Source: Diadophis punctatus similis (taxonomy: Eukaryota > Chordata > Lepidosauria > Squamata > Dipsadidae). From it: 64,000 bases of DNA. The stretch is from assembly GCA_023053685.1 (NCBI GenBank), contig JALIGW010000002.1, positions 249,806,856 through 249,870,855 on the forward strand. Reading direction: 5' to 3'. The notes below the pieces were generated by a model, which was not told the origin of the DNA, made no database searches, and worked only from the letters and a program-made list of their open reading frames with translations. A program made the position numbers and the translations under genes. Below, piece by piece: positions 1 through 14,404 of this stretch. The stretch's first letter is position 1. Each line of letters starts with the position of its first letter.

Positions 1-2600
1 AGGATTCCTTCAGTGGCTCCCAAAAGGAGAGCTTTCAACCATGATGGTCAATGGCCAGGGCAAAAGTTTACAGTATCCAATTTTCCATGCCAATTATGTT
101 CAGATGTTTGATAACACTTTCGATGAGCTCCCAGACAGGTTTCAAGCAAGCACAGGCCCCACAATATTCCCACAGCCATGGTTTACCTTGAAATCACAGG
201 CTGCCCATTTCCAAGGGATGGTTCTTGAATCTGCCCTAGCTCTTACTTTAGTGCATCTAGGATTTATGAGTCCAAATTGAAGTTAGCCAGTGTGCAATCC
301 AGGCTTTTCCTTTTTTTTTTTTTTAGAATGAGCCCTGGGACTCTTACTCCTGAGACCACCAGTGCAAAATACCCTGCTTTACTGGGCAGCAGTCAGGCCT
401 TGGGTTTTCGAAGATCCTTTCTGCTAGCTCTTCAAGTGGGGAAATTGCCTGAGGGGACCTGTCCCCTTCCCCATGGAATTAACAGGGAGATATGACTGCC
501 TGGGCTTTAATGCCACAAAGCAGGAGTCAAAACAACAACAATAAAAAAAACCAGCAAGCTAAAAGCAGCTTTGGGTGGAGGTAGGTGGAAAAAGGATAAC
601 CTCAGTCTAATTCTGAATGGCGTGTCTCTGTGTGTTTGTGTATGCAGCTACAAATTTACCTCCCACTAGACAGAAATCTAAAGTGTACAGAACTCACTGT
701 GGCAACCACTCCCTATACAATTCTTACATGAGTACATTAAACTGATTACAATATAGATGAGACAAGAAAGAGAAACTTTACAATGAATTTCAGTGAATGA
801 AGCAAGGAAAGAAAGAAAACAAAGAAAAAACTTTACAATGAATTTCTGTGACTGAAGCAAAGAAAGAAAGAAAAACTTTACAATGAATTTCTGTGACTGA
901 AGCAAAGAAAGAAAGAAAAACTTTACAATGAATTTCCCCCCTCCCCCCTAGTCTTTTCAGCTGTCTTCTGGGGAGTGAAAATAGATGTTTGGTCTTTATT
1001 TGTCCATCTCAGGGTCCTTTCATTCATGTCTGCTGAGTGGCCTTAGGTTTGGTGGTAAGGCTGGTCAGTCAGGCTTGGAAAGATCTGCTCCACTCTGGTT
1101 GCTGTGATGACTAGAGGACTAGATTCAAACCCAATTCTGGCTCAAATGGATGGAATGTCTTTACTGGAGGCAGTGTCTGAGCCCATTTGCTCTGCTTCCA
1201 TAGGCTTCAGGATCATGTGTGCAGGGCTGAAAGACATAAGAACAGGGTCCCTTCCCCCTTTTGCTGGTAATTCTACCACGAGAGGCATTGTAAAAGGATT
1301 AGAAATTTGGGGGGGGGGGTAGATAGCTTGTAGGCAGGGTTTGAGGAAAACAAACAACACATCAGTATCGCAGTTAAATCAATTATAACAAAATGGAGAC
1401 ATCACCGGGGAAAAAAATGAACAGACATTTCCATCTTAGCAGAGAATTGGCATCCATTAAACATCACAGAAGAGCAATATTAAAACTGTTTGCATGTACA
1501 TACAGTAAATGTGAGAATGAAATTTTCCTGTAAATTAACTTAAAACATTGTCCCTTAAATTTGGGCTTTTCTTAAAAACACAGAGAGGAATAGGAAAATT
1601 GAACTCTGTTCCTTGTCCCAGACCAGGTTGGCCAGACCTAACTGGGCAAAGACATTTTCCTTTCTTTTCAGTGCTTTTAATTTTTTTCCTAACAATTTGA
1701 AATTCATATCTCTAGGAAACAGAGACATTTTACAGTTGCAATTACTCGAGTGCGCACAAGACAAGACAAAGACGTACACAGACACAAAAACAGGGACAAA
1801 GAGGATGACAGGACACACACACAAGTCCTTCCTGCCATAAATCTCAGTTAAATTAGGGAAGGCACAAGTCTTAACAAACAAACCACGTGGTTACATATAA
1901 GAGAGAGAGAAGAAAAGAGAGAGAGACAAACAAACAAACATCTCAACATTTTTCCTTTTCTGTTTTCTTAAGTACCTTTATTTAGCCAAATTGGCTGTTT
2001 CGTTTTGTTTTGTTTCTCTGTGTCATCCCTCAGCAAAGCCCATTTTCTACACAAGTTTCCTGCTTTTACTTTTGCACATTCCTGTCATACAGACATATTC
2101 CTGGCGTCCCAGGTTCCAAGCCCACACACGAGTCTCCGCCACCCTCGAACTAGAGCTTCCCATGATCCTTTAAATGTAAGGTTCACTTTGGCTTAGCTAG
2201 TGGCACACTCAACAGTTTCAGAGAAAAAAAAACTCTGGGAAGGACTTCCGATTCCCTCATAGAAGTAAGGCCCCCTTCCTGTAGGGAATCTCCTTAGGTT
2301 TTTCAGATCCAAAAAGGGGATCTGCGAGGACTAGCTGCCCCTATACCGCTAGTACTAGGACCTCCACTCTCACGGGCTTCACATTGTAGAACCGAAAAAT
2401 TATGGGGTTTGCTTTTGGGATGTGCACATAAAAACAACAACAACAACAAAATTTGCTTTCCCACCCTTCAATCATACACACACACACACATTCTTCCTCC
2501 TTCCCTAACAGAAGGTCCTGTGCTCTGTAAACGCTAAACAGAACTTACACAAATCAAAACAGAGAAAGAGAAGACATTGACACATAGGCTGGTAGATGAG
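1..2600. other. Unassigned low-coding region
   Basis: No convincing gene was found. Only short open frames of random appearance occur on either strand. The stretch is moderately AT-rich, with a short minisatellite (listed separately), small purine tracts near 1900-1940 and a CA run near 2477-2491. It might be decayed internal sequence of the minus-strand LTR element whose LTR lies at 4464-5035, but no gag, pol or env motif was seen, so that is only a possibility. Confidence 0.4.
770..937. repeat. Minisatellite, about 45-55 bp unit, four copies
   Basis: The motif ACTTTACAATGAATTT recurs at about 775, 830, 875 and 920, giving periods of 55, 45 and 45 bp. The copies are separated by purine-rich AAAG-type spacers. 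The last two full units are almost identical, consistent with recent slippage or unequal exchange. Confidence 0.8.
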
Positions 2601-2609
2601 AAAGAAACT

Positions 2610-3070
2610 CTATACTACCAAATGAGGATAAACAAAAATAATTCAATATTATGAAAAGCTGTATGAGCAAGAAGTTTCAGAAAAATAAAATTAAAGAATA
2701 TTTGAAAAAAATGGAATTGCCTAAAGTACCAGAAAAGGACAAAAACTATTAAATGAATGAATATCAATGATGGAATTATCAGAAGCAGATCAAGAGACAA
2801 AAGAACAATCAAACACCAGGACCAGGTGGGCCAGTGGCAGAATTTTACAAAGATTTTACATAATGAGGTATTGATTGATGTAAAGGTACCACATTCCTGA
2901 ATGGGAGCAAATATTACTTTGATTCCAAAATAAGATTCAGATTTAATGCAGATAAAACTATAGGCCCATCTCTTCACTGAATGCTGACTATAAAATATAT
3001 ACTTCAATAATGGCAGCAAACTAAAAGGTTCCTAAATGAATTTATACATTCAGCTCTCTTAAGCTTTTTT
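2610..3070 (+). mobile_element. Decayed L1 ORF2 (reverse transcriptase) fragment
   Basis: Translation of the + strand with frame changes recovers L1 RT landmarks: a TPGPGG-like version of the usual TPGPDG (near 2815) and a phrase like RPISSLNADYKI (near 2960-3000). Stops and frameshifts are frequent and no boundaries are visible, so this is an old LINE-1 relic. Confidence 0.6.
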
Positions 3071-3269
3071 CTAAGAGACAGATTAAAAACAAAATGAGAA
3101 TGATTTTAAATACATAAAAAAGGGCACAAGAAAAGGATGCTATTCATTTTGATACTGGAAGTGCTAAATATAAATATTATGGCAGACACAGAAATTAAAG
3201 GCATGGAAACTTGAAAACTAATTTTTCACCAAGTGAGAAATAAAATAGGTTAATAACCAACCAAGACTA

Positions 3270-4015
3270 AGTTGTAGAAGGATTTGAAACTGCATCATTA
3301 ACATAATACCAATCAGAAAAAAAACAGAAATCTAAGAAACCAGCATGGCTGCACAAAGACCTCACTGACAAATTGAATGAATGAAGGACAGATACAAAAA
3401 ATGGAAAGAGGGACACGTAACTAAGGCAGAATATCAGCAGATAGCAAGAATCTGTAAAGAAAAATCAGGAAACAAAAGCCTTGAATGAACAACGACTTGC
3501 AACAAAGGTGAAAGATAATATAAAAGATTCTTCCAATACATAAAAAAACAAGAAGAAAAATCAAGGAAACAGTTGGACCACTAAGGAGAGAAGGCAACAC
3601 AGAGAAAGCCATGAGTTGCTTAACTCATTCTTTGCATGTCTTCTTGCAAAAAGAAATGCAACCCAACTAACCAGAAATATAACTGGAAAGGAAAAATAAA
3701 ACAGACTGTAAACTAAAGTTAAAATAAGCAAAAACAGTAAGAGAGCACCAGGTCCCAGAGTCCTAAAGGAGCTGGTAAATGAAATCTCAGAACCACTGCA
3801 CATCTTAAAAAAAAAATCTTGGGACACGGGGACTACCTGAGAAACTGGGAAAAAGCTAATGTGGTTCCCATCTTCAAAAAGAAAGAAAACAACTAAACTC
3901 TGAGCCCTATCTAATGCAAAGAAAAGTAAAATCCTACACCTAGGTAAGGAAAACCAAAAATATAGATAACTATTATAAATTGGTGCAACAAATTAAAACA
4001 GATTTGGAGAAGTGG
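3270..4015 (+). mobile_element. Decayed CR1 LINE ORF2 fragment
   Basis: The + strand shows typical CR1 order with many stops: NKKPAWLHKDL (near 3335), APGPRVLKELVNEISEP (near 3745-3800), and WKKANVVPIFKK-like sequence (near 3845-3885). A tail resembling KSKILHLGKENQ follows near 3925. The reverse-transcriptase core after the IFKK motif is missing, so the copy is internally deleted. Confidence 0.7.
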
Positions 4016-4299
4016 AAAAGAACCACCATAAAATGAGTATCCTGCAATGGCTAGCAGACAAAACAGGGCTGGGGGGGAGAAGGGGGGGGAGGGAAATATC
4101 AAAGGATTTAGGAAGATACATTAACTTGGTTAAACAAAAAGCATGATTATTTTTTCCCTAAAATGATTTGTACCCAGACAACACACTATTCAATTGAAAT
4201 TGGAATTTGCATATGCCATAAAGTAAAATTAAAAAGCAAAAATTACCCACACACCCACATACACACATGCAAACAGACATTTCCCAGTTTTCTATGGTT

Positions 4300-4463
4300 T
4301 AAAATAAAATTTAGAGGTAGGTACTCACCTTCTTTCCAAGCAGCCCTTGAATTGAAACTCAAAACCCCTTTAAAACCTAATTTCCAATGGCCCAGGTCAA
4401 ATAAATTTATTTAGGCCAGGATCATTGGAGAGGTTAGCTTGGAATCCCATCTGGCTCGCCAAT
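4300..4463 (-). promoter_or_regulatory. LTR element leader with tRNA-Arg-type primer site and splice donor
   Basis: Read on the minus strand directly after the LTR, the sequence starts TGGCGAGCCAG (4451-4461). This is the complement of the 3' end of an Arg (ACG) tRNA including CCA, and it is separated from the LTR by 2 nt. Further along the minus strand AAG|GTGAGTA (about 4320-4330) resembles a splice donor, as in proviral leaders. No gag or pol was recognised beyond it. Confidence 0.5.
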
Positions 4464-5035
4464 TGTTATAAGGAATTTCCTTTTGGGTTCAGTTCCAAGT
4501 GGGGAAAAAGACACTGGATTCATGAAGGTTGCTTGGAAGGAAGGTTTAATGGTGGACAGGAGCATATGGCATGAGCCCCTGTACAGAAAAGGTAGCTTAC
4601 ATGGTTCCAGGTGAAGAGAAAAAGAGAGAGAAGAGATGCTGAGTTCCTTGTTTTATAGTCTAAGTTGAGTCCCACCTCTTAATTTCCTATTTCTGTATAG
4701 AAATGTATCCCATTGGCTCTCAGACCCCCCCAGGGGCATGCTGGGGCAACTCTTGGGTTTTGTCTAATCCAGCTTTGGCTGAATGAAAGGGCCTTGGGCA
4801 AATCCTATTGTGGTTTTATTATGCAGAAGACATTCAGGCCAGGTGAGAGGAATATGTGAGCTGGGCCCAGCCCCCAATGACCCATTGGCAAAGGGGTGGG
4901 GGTTTCCAAGAGGAGTCTTTTGTCTGTTTAAAGCATGTTTCCAGATGTGTTCCACAGAATATTTTCTACCTTTTAATATCTCCTAGGATATCTCATTTCC
5001 AAGGAGAGGGGTGGGTGCGAACTTCCTACACAACA
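4464..5035 (-). mobile_element. LTR of a minus-strand retroelement (572 bp)
   Basis: The segment begins TGTTATAAGG and ends CTACACAACA on the + strand, the usual TG...CA form. On the minus strand a TATA-like CTATAAAAC (about 4655) precedes an ATTAAA variant (about 4548), giving a plausible U3-R-U5 order. At its right edge the sequence switches exactly at 5036 into sequence shared with unit B (from about 15323), so the end is confirmed by a paralogous site without the LTR. The partner LTR is not in the window. Confidence 0.6.
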
Positions 5036-5675
5036 ATGTACCACTCTTTGTTTGATACACATTCCTTTTTTTAATTCATACTTTTAATCTAATAAAATAT
5101 ACAAAATCCTTGCCAAGGAAACTGCAAGGCCAGGTATCAAGACTGACTCTTTATTTGATACACATTCCTTTTTTTTAATTAGAAATTTTTAATCTAATAA
5201 AATATATAAATCAAACAAAAACAAAGAATGGGTACAGAGAAACAGGAAAGGAATTGAAAAAAGAAAAATACAACTGCACTTTTCTCTGTTGAGAAATTGT
5301 CATCACACATTCTTATATGGAAATTATCTCTCCTCAGTTGACCAGAATAAAAACTTCCTTGGAAACTGATCCTGGCCTGAAGTCCATTCCTCAGAGAAAT
5401 CCAGTCCAACATTTCCCTTCCATGTTGCTCATAGCAACAGGGAGATTTTTATCTATGTACAGTTAGCAAAAAGTAACCAGACCCTTATGGTTGAGTCCCA
5501 CTTAAGGACTCCTTGGGCCAGGTGGGATCCCAGGGAATGAGACAGGTGACAAAGCATCATCACTGTTCTACATAAAAGACTATGGAGTGGAGAGGGGGAA
5601 TACAGTGAGGGTGAGAAGTTAGAGATATCACATTCTTCGTTACTTCTCCAAGGTCATCTTTTGTCCAACAGCTGC
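5036..5675. other. Start of duplicated unit A, intergenic spacer
   Basis: This stretch matches 15323-15950 closely. It contains two copies of a CTCTTTRTTTGATACACATTCC-like phrase (about 5043 and 5148) and a Sauria-SINE-like CCTTGCCAAGGAAACTGCA tail fragment (near 5110). No coding sequence is supported. Confidence 0.6.
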
Positions 5676-6305
5676 AAGAAGCTGGGAGGAGGACTGGAAA
5701 AGAGCTGACAGGGTTCCCATCTTCAAAAAGGTAATCAGTAGCCAACATGGGTTGACCAAAAAGAGATCATGCCAAACAAACCTTATTTCATTCTTTGACA
5801 AAGTGACTAAATTAGTGGACCAGGGAAATGCTCTGGACATAGTATACTTAGATTTTAGTAAAGCATTTGATAAAGTAGATCACAACCTACTTCTTGGCAA
5901 GCTAGAAAAATGTGAACTTGAACAGTGACCCCTATCTAACAACATGATATTCAACACAGATAAAAATAAAGTTTTACACTTAGACCAGAAAAACCAACTT
6001 CATAGGTATAAACTAGGTGAAACCTGGTTTAATGCCAGTAACTGTGAGAGGGATCTTGGAGTCCTAGTGGACAATCACTTAAATGTGAGCCAACAGTGAC
6101 TGGCAGCAGCCAAAATAACCAATACAATCCCAGGTTGCATTAATAGAGGGATAGAATTAAGATCACGTGAAGTTATAGTGCTGCTTTACAAAGACTTAGT
6201 AAGACCACACTTGGAATACTACATCCAATTCTAGTCACCACAATATAAAAATATATTGAGACTCTGGAAAGAGTGCAGAGAAGAGCAACAAAGATGATTG
6301 GGGAC
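5676..6305 (+). mobile_element. CR1 LINE fragment, unit A copy
   Basis: The + strand encodes CR1 reverse transcriptase pieces: VPIFKK (near 5713), then DIVYLDFSKAFDKVDH (near 5835-5885). After an internal deletion removing the catalytic YxDD block come DLGVLVDNHLNVS (near 6057) and LYKDLVRPHLEY (near 6185). Stops interrupt it. The copy at 15950-16580 shares the same deletion, so the CR1 predates the unit duplication. Confidence 0.8.
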
Positions 6306-6434
6306 TGGAAGCTAAAACAAGGTCCCTTCCAGATCTATTCTGATTGATTGATCTTGAAAGCTGCAGCCTTGAATTTGCTGTTGGAGCAGCAGGATCAGGT
6401 CAATGGGTAGAGTTTGTGGGGAGGAAGAAGATCC

Positions 6435-6662
6435 AGTTCGTTGTAGTGGTGAAGGCACCAGGTTAGAGACAGAGAAACCCTCAGTTCCAGTCCCACCTGA
6501 AGGGCAAAACCATCTATTCAATTCTGGCCTCTCAGGCCTAGGAAGCAGGAAAGGGAGGGGAACCCCTTCCAAAAACCCTTGCCAAGGTAAGTAATGTCAC
6601 ATTTCACTATTTCACTTGGCTCAGTTGCAAAGGTCCGTTGCTAGGAGTCGAAAAAGACCTAC
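6435..6662 (+). mobile_element. tRNA-derived SINE fragment (Sauria-SINE-like), unit A
   Basis: A tRNA-like head has an A-box-like TAGTGGTGAAGGC and a B-box-like AGTTCCAGTCCCA (near 6445-6500). A spacer with CCTAGGAAGCAGG follows, and a tail with TTGCCAAGG and TTGCTAGGAGTCG resembles the BovB-type tail of lizard and snake SINEs. Related copies lie at 14405-14620, 16711-16936 and 55975-56250. Confidence 0.5.
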
Positions 6663-6719
6663 TGCCATATAATCACTGAAAACACCTTCCAAACGCCTTG
6701 GTGGAGATTGGACAAGCGT

Positions 6720-6914
6720 GTTGTTCTACCTCCTTTCGCTAGATGGCGGTCAGGCAACATCTGTGCCTAGAAAGCCACCAACACTGCATTGCTAGAAAGG
6801 ATGGGAGGAGAGGAGAAACGCAGAGCAACTTCCTCTTCCGCATGGCTCATGGGAGGAAGGTGGTGTGCAGAGCGGCTTTTCTGCTCTTCCCAGGATCGAA
6901 GCAGCAGCTGGAAG
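6720..6914 (+). promoter_or_regulatory. Candidate promoter and noncoding exon 1 of ZNF1
   Basis: This is one of three near-identical copies (also about 16995-17191 and 56310-56505). It has a GCTAGATGGCGGTC core at 6738-6751 resembling a YY1 site, CTTCCTCTTCCG ETS-like sequence, no TATA box, and a clear donor GAAG|gtgagt with the exon ending at 6914. Position upstream of a zinc-finger terminal exon in every unit is the main argument. Transcription start and exon extent are inferred. Confidence 0.5.
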
Positions 6915-7139
6915 GTGAGTTGAGGGCAGGTGGGAGGAGAGTCCGGGAGAAAGTAGGACCGTTTGCTTTCCTCCATGATGGGGAAGCAGAGAAGCAACTG
7001 GGCTGAAGCATGTCAGCTGCTCCTTCTGCAGGTTCCTCCCCTCCCCAGATTTAGGTCCGCTGGTGCTGCACGCTGTGAAAGTGGTGGGTGCAATTTTCTG
7101 CTGGTGGGAAGATTTTAAAAGTCTCTTTTAAATTAAGGT

Positions 7140-7275
7140 TGATTCTTTGGGAATGGCTTTCCTTCACTGCCATTTGCAAACCCCTTAATTCTTTTCTTTT
7201 CCAGCCATTCTGTTGTAGATTTGCTGATGTGTTTTGCGACCATTGTCCTGTTGCCTAATCCTATGTCAGCCAAGC
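7140..7275 (-). pseudogene. Tc1/mariner transposase relic, unit A
   Basis: On the minus strand the translation resembles the Tc1 block around the second catalytic aspartate: KHISKSTTEWLEKKRIK, then a short stretch before the sequence breaks. The fuller copy in unit B (21878-22025 plus 19226-19465) continues through SQSPDLN and the C-terminus. Unit A has lost everything beyond, with its deletion junction at about 7160. Confidence 0.7.
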
Positions 7276-7618
7276 TTTAGCTATTCCTTTCCTTTCCTTT
7301 CCTTCTCTTCTCTTTCCTTTCCTTCTCTTTCCTTTCTTCTCCTCTCCTTTGCTGTTCTTTCCTCTTCTACCTTTCCTTTCCTTTCCCTTCCTTTTCTTTC
7401 CTTCTTTCCTTTCCCCTTCTTTCCTCTCCTCCCCTCCCCTCCCTTTTCTTTTCCTTCTTTCCTTTCCTCTTCTTTCTTTCCTTTCCTTCCTTTCCTTTCC
7501 TCTTTTTCTTTTCCTTTCCCTTCCTCTTCTTCCTTTTCTTCTTTTCTTCTCTTCTCTTCCCTCCCCTCCCCTCCCCTATCCTTTCTTTCTTTCCCTTCCT
7601 CTTCTTTTCCTTTTCCTG
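7276..7618. repeat. Polypyrimidine microsatellite (CTTTC/TTCC-rich), unit A
   Basis: About 340 bases of almost pure pyrimidine on the + strand. The long open frames across it (serine, phenylalanine, proline and leucine only) are artefacts. The unit B counterpart (22025-22312) is shorter and differently phased, so the tract has mutated in length since duplication. Confidence 0.95.
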
Positions 7619-9249
7619 CACCCGGGTGGAGGAGCTGCTACAGGATGACCAAAGGGCCAGTCCTGTGACTACCACAGCTCTGGAATATGGGACTGGCCCC
7701 TGGTGGGGCTGGAAATCTCCCCCATAGGGGGTGGCAAGTGTAATCTGCAACTTTGCAGGTGGTGAAACATGCAAAAAGAAGCGCAGCCATCGCTGACCGG
7801 AATGAAATTATGGTGCTGTTGCGGTGGGGGGCGGGGTGCTGCGCAAGTGGGCCAAAGCGGGGGTTGCGATGGCTCGAAGCTGCGGGAGGGAAGCACTACT
7901 TGCATTTGCACAGCATCAGCATTCCACCTCGAAATATTTGTGCCAGCTGGTGGCTCAAGGCAGCCCTCATATCCTGCCGCTTGGGACTTGGAGCGGTAAA
8001 TGGCGTCCGGTCTGGGAAGCAGCCAGAGTTTGCTGTCCATTGTGGATGCTAGCTTGCCCCCTGCAAACTCTCTTCTCTCGAGCGCTCGCTGAGAGCGCTC
8101 GAGAGACGAGCGCTGGGAAATTTCAACCGTGCTCAACAGACGAAAGTTTGCAGGGGGCCGACCTAGCAGGTGCTTTCTCTCGGGCCTCCCACCCGAAGTC
8201 CTCACAGAAAGGCAGCTGAATTCCTCCCCCCACCCGGCAGTCGTTCGGCTGAGCACGGCGAGTTATTTGTCTTACCTTTCTGTTCCAGTGGCACGGGAAA
8301 CTTCGGCCGGGCTCCTCAAGAGACGAGAGTTTGCAGGGGGGCGAGCTAGCGTCCGCAATGGATAGCAAACTGGCTACTCCCCAGACCGGATACCTTGTAC
8401 CACTCGGAGTCCCAAGCGGCAGGAGACGAATGCTGCCTTGAGCCACTGGCTGGCACAAATACACCAAGGCAGAATGCTGATGCCATGCAAATGCAAGTAG
8501 TGCTTCCCTCCCGCAGCTTCCAGCCATCGCAACCCCTGCTTCAGCCCACTTGCGCAGTGCCCCCCACCCACTGCAACAGCACCATTATTCCGTACTGGCC
8601 GGCGAGGGCTGCGCTCCTTTTTGCATATTGCACCACCTGCAAGGTTGCACATTGCAAGTGCCACCCCAGGGCAGAGATTTCCAGCCCCAGCACGGCCGGT
8701 CCCATATTCCAGAGCTGTAGTAGTCACACTCACAGGACTGACTCATTGCAGCTCCTCCACCCCGGTACACTGTCCATTACGGACGCTAGCTCAGCCCCCT
8801 GCAAACTCATCTCTCAGCGCTCACTGAAGCGGCGTGGGAAACTTCGGCCAGGCTCCTCGAGAGACGAGAGTTTGCAGGGGGCCGATCTAGCAGGCGCTTT
8901 CTCTTGGGCCTCCCACCCGGAGGCCTCGCAGAAGGAGAGATGTAGCCCCAAAAGGCAGCTGAACCTTCCCCCCCACCCCAGGCAGCCGTTCAGCTGAGCG
9001 CGGTGAGTTCTTGGTCTTACCTTCCTGTTTCAGCTCGTGAGGCTCGCACCGCTATACTCAAGGTGAGGTTTGCACTCAGCCTTAAGAGTGTGGGCTGGCA
9101 TGTGAGCGGGGTGATGTTGGGCAGTGCAGCCTTGTGTTCCCACGTGTGGGCTGGATTAATTGCTCTCGGCCATATACGGCCCAGGGGCCAAGATTTCTCC
9201 ACGGACCATCAAAATTTTCTCACGGACCACTGGTTGGTGACCTGTGATG
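7619..9249. repeat. GC-rich foldback block, unit A (probable DNA-transposon derivative)
   Basis: Two arms, about 7626-8030 and 8365-8765, are recognisable reverse complements; for example the CGCAAGTGGGCC/GCGGGAGGGAAGC segment near 7843-7900 mirrors 8488-8560. The loop holds a perfect 13-bp stem (8075-8087 with 8093-8105). The right end GGTTGGTGACCTGTG (about 9230-9244) looks like an hAT terminal repeat and abuts a CR1 3' tail. Copies are at 22313-23909 and, truncated, 59011-59938. No coding capacity is convincing. Confidence 0.6.
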
Positions 9250-9330
9250 TAGGGTCTCCTGCTTGAGCAATGGCTGGATTAGAAGATCTCCAAGATCGTT
9301 TCGAATTCTATTATTCTTTTGTGTTGCGAT
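9250..9330 (+). mobile_element. CR1 3' terminal fragment, unit A
   Basis: GGGTCTCCTGCTTGAGCA, then TGGATTAGAAGATCTCCAAG and an ATTCTATTATTC tail, are the usual end of CR1 in reptiles. Unit B carries the same tail split by the copia insertion, and unit C carries it at about 59931-60005. Confidence 0.75.
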
Positions 9331-9654
9331 GATATTTTTATGTCCTGATAAGTAAAACCAAAGATATCAAAGAGGATGTAGTTTCATTTTCACTTGACTG
9401 TATTTGAAAACAACCCACTGCACTGCTAAGAATTTGTGATTGACCCAGTCAACAAGTTATTTCATCATTGAATGGACATTCTAACTTGGGTCTGTGTAGC
9501 CTTCCATGTGTCATGACTAATGTAAGAGCTTCTTTGGGTATTCTGGCATGTTTGCTTTTCCATTGTAATGTAACCCTTTTTCTCTTTTTTTCTCATCTTT
9601 TTGTGCAACCATTTCATGCACAATTAAAGATACATTTTTATTTGAATCTTATAG

Positions 9655-12927
<3,273 letters not shown>

Positions 12928-13324
12928 CATTTCTAATGTCCCATTGTAAGTCCAGCTGAGAAATTGACTATTTAATTTGACTACAAAGAATTTGCCTGAT
13001 TTTTTTTTTTAGGCAAACGTCATGGTATTAGATGGGAAGGAGGAAAGAAAAAATTGGAACATATTAGTTTGATAAAGGCTGTCTGGCCATCAGCAGCAGA
13101 AGTTGCTGAATATTTATTTTTGCAGAAATTGTGCAATTATGTAAAACTCTTTTTGGGAGTCTTCTTTGCACTTTTATCATAATAAATGATAGAAATGGCA
13201 CAGGCATAGTCCCAGGCTTTTCTCCCTGCGTGCCCCCAAGATTTTCAGCCCCAGAATTCCCCAGCCAGCATCTCTTTGGGATAGGAGAACTTAGACTATA
13301 GTTACAGATTGTGGCTCCTCATAT
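12928..13324 (+). other. ZNF1 3' flank with candidate poly(A) signal
   Basis: Homologous to 30994-31105 plus 44577-44780 and to 62702-62869. It carries an AATAAA at 13181-13186 suited to ending the transcript; units B and C have a different hexamer region here. No coding sequence. Confidence 0.45.
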
Positions 13325-13566
13325 AATAGCAATAGCACTTTGACTTATATACCGCTTCACAGTGCTTTATAGCCCTCTCGAAGTGGGCTTACATAGTCAG
13401 CATATTGCCCCCAACAATCTGGGTCCTCATTTACCGACCTCGGAAGGATAGAAAGTCAAGTCAACCTTGAACCGGTGGGAATTGAGCTGCCAAACTGCAG
13501 GAAGACGGCAGTCAGCAGAAGTAGTCTGCAGTACTGAATTCTAACCACTGCGCCACCATGGCTCTT
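13325..13566 (-). mobile_element. tRNA-derived SINE, nearly full length
   Basis: On the minus strand it begins AAGAGCCATGGTGGCGCAG, with a clear A-box (TGGCGCAGTGGTTAG). A conserved body reading GGACCCAGATTGTTGGGGGC and ATATAAGTC follows, and it ends in a GCTATTGCTATTAT tail. The matching site in unit B (about 44776-44782) lacks it, so it inserted after the units separated. No long target duplication is visible, consistent with CR1-type mobilisation. Confidence 0.8.
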
Positions 13567-13811
13567 ATAAGGAGAAAGTGAGAGAAGAAGTAGAGGGGTA
13601 AAAAGTTCATCTTTTCCTAACTGTTCCAGGAATTCAGCATGTCTGTTCAGATTGTGTCAAGAATGAGGCACGCAAGTTGAAGAAACCATATGAATAGCAA
13701 ATCTATTGGGGGAGTTTAGGGCAGTGACAAAAGCCGTGTAAAATTTCAGGTGTAAAGGCTGTTCTGCCCTGCAGGTGACCTTCATGGAGAAGAGCTCTAG
13801 GAATATCACAC

Positions 13812-13962
13812 AGGCTCGAGGTTGACTCAGCCTTCCATCCTTCTGAGGTCGGTAAAATGAGGACCCAGATTGTTGGGGGCAATATGTTGAACTCTGTAAA
13901 CCGCTTAGAGAGGGCTGTAAAGCACTATGAAGCGGTATATAAGTCTAAGTGCTATTGCTATA
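13812..13962 (+). mobile_element. tRNA-derived SINE, 5'-truncated
   Basis: Same family as the preceding element, opposite orientation. It lacks the tRNA head and starts at GGTTGACTCAGCC, runs through GGACCCAGATTGTTGGGGGC to ATATAAGTCTAAGTGCTATTGC. The open frame across it is a chance product. Confidence 0.85.
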
Positions 13963-14404
13963 TTGAGTTGAGAAAAAGGATTGTGGTTTTGAGCACAGGA
14001 TCTCCAGGTTTATTCGCAACTCCTGCTGTGATCTCCTTTGTTTTTAGGGGCCTCCTTGTTAGACTTTGACAGCTGGGGCCTCAGACCACCACCAAGGGAC
14101 TGATAGTTTTGTGGTTCTCCCCACTTGGTGGGGAGATGTGAGAAAAAAATTGTACAGTAGATAATCAAGCAACATCAAATAAAGCCAACCTATGAGTCAA
14201 AGGGGATGGTCTACAGGGCGAGGTCAAAATCCATAAGTCCCCACTCAGACAAACGGTCCATTTCCTCAGAATCAAAATTTGAAGCTGAGATTGAAAGGTG
14301 TAAAGTATGTGGAGGATATTGGATCTTGAAAGCTGCAGCCTTGAATTTGGGGCTGGAGTAGGAGGAACAGCTGAATGGATAGATTTGGTGGGGAGGAAGA
14401 AAGC
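13963..14404. other. Unassigned spacer
   Basis: No gene or recognised repeat. It holds a short inverted CCACTTGGTGGGG-type stretch near 14119. From about 14325 it resembles the sequence before the SINE-like element in the units (CTTGAAAGCTGCAGCCTTGAATTT). Confidence 0.4.

Noticed and set aside
7234..7774. Frames of 99-144 codons across the pyrimidine tract
   Set aside because: Composition artefact; the unit B counterpart has a different length and frame.
7753..8527. Several overlapping 75-200 codon frames on both strands in the GC-rich foldback
   Set aside because: They lie in inverted-repeat DNA, mirror one another, are not collinear among units, and show no recognised domain.
13325..13566. 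A functional tRNA gene
   Set aside because: The A-box-containing head is followed by SINE body and tail; no full cloverleaf was recognised.
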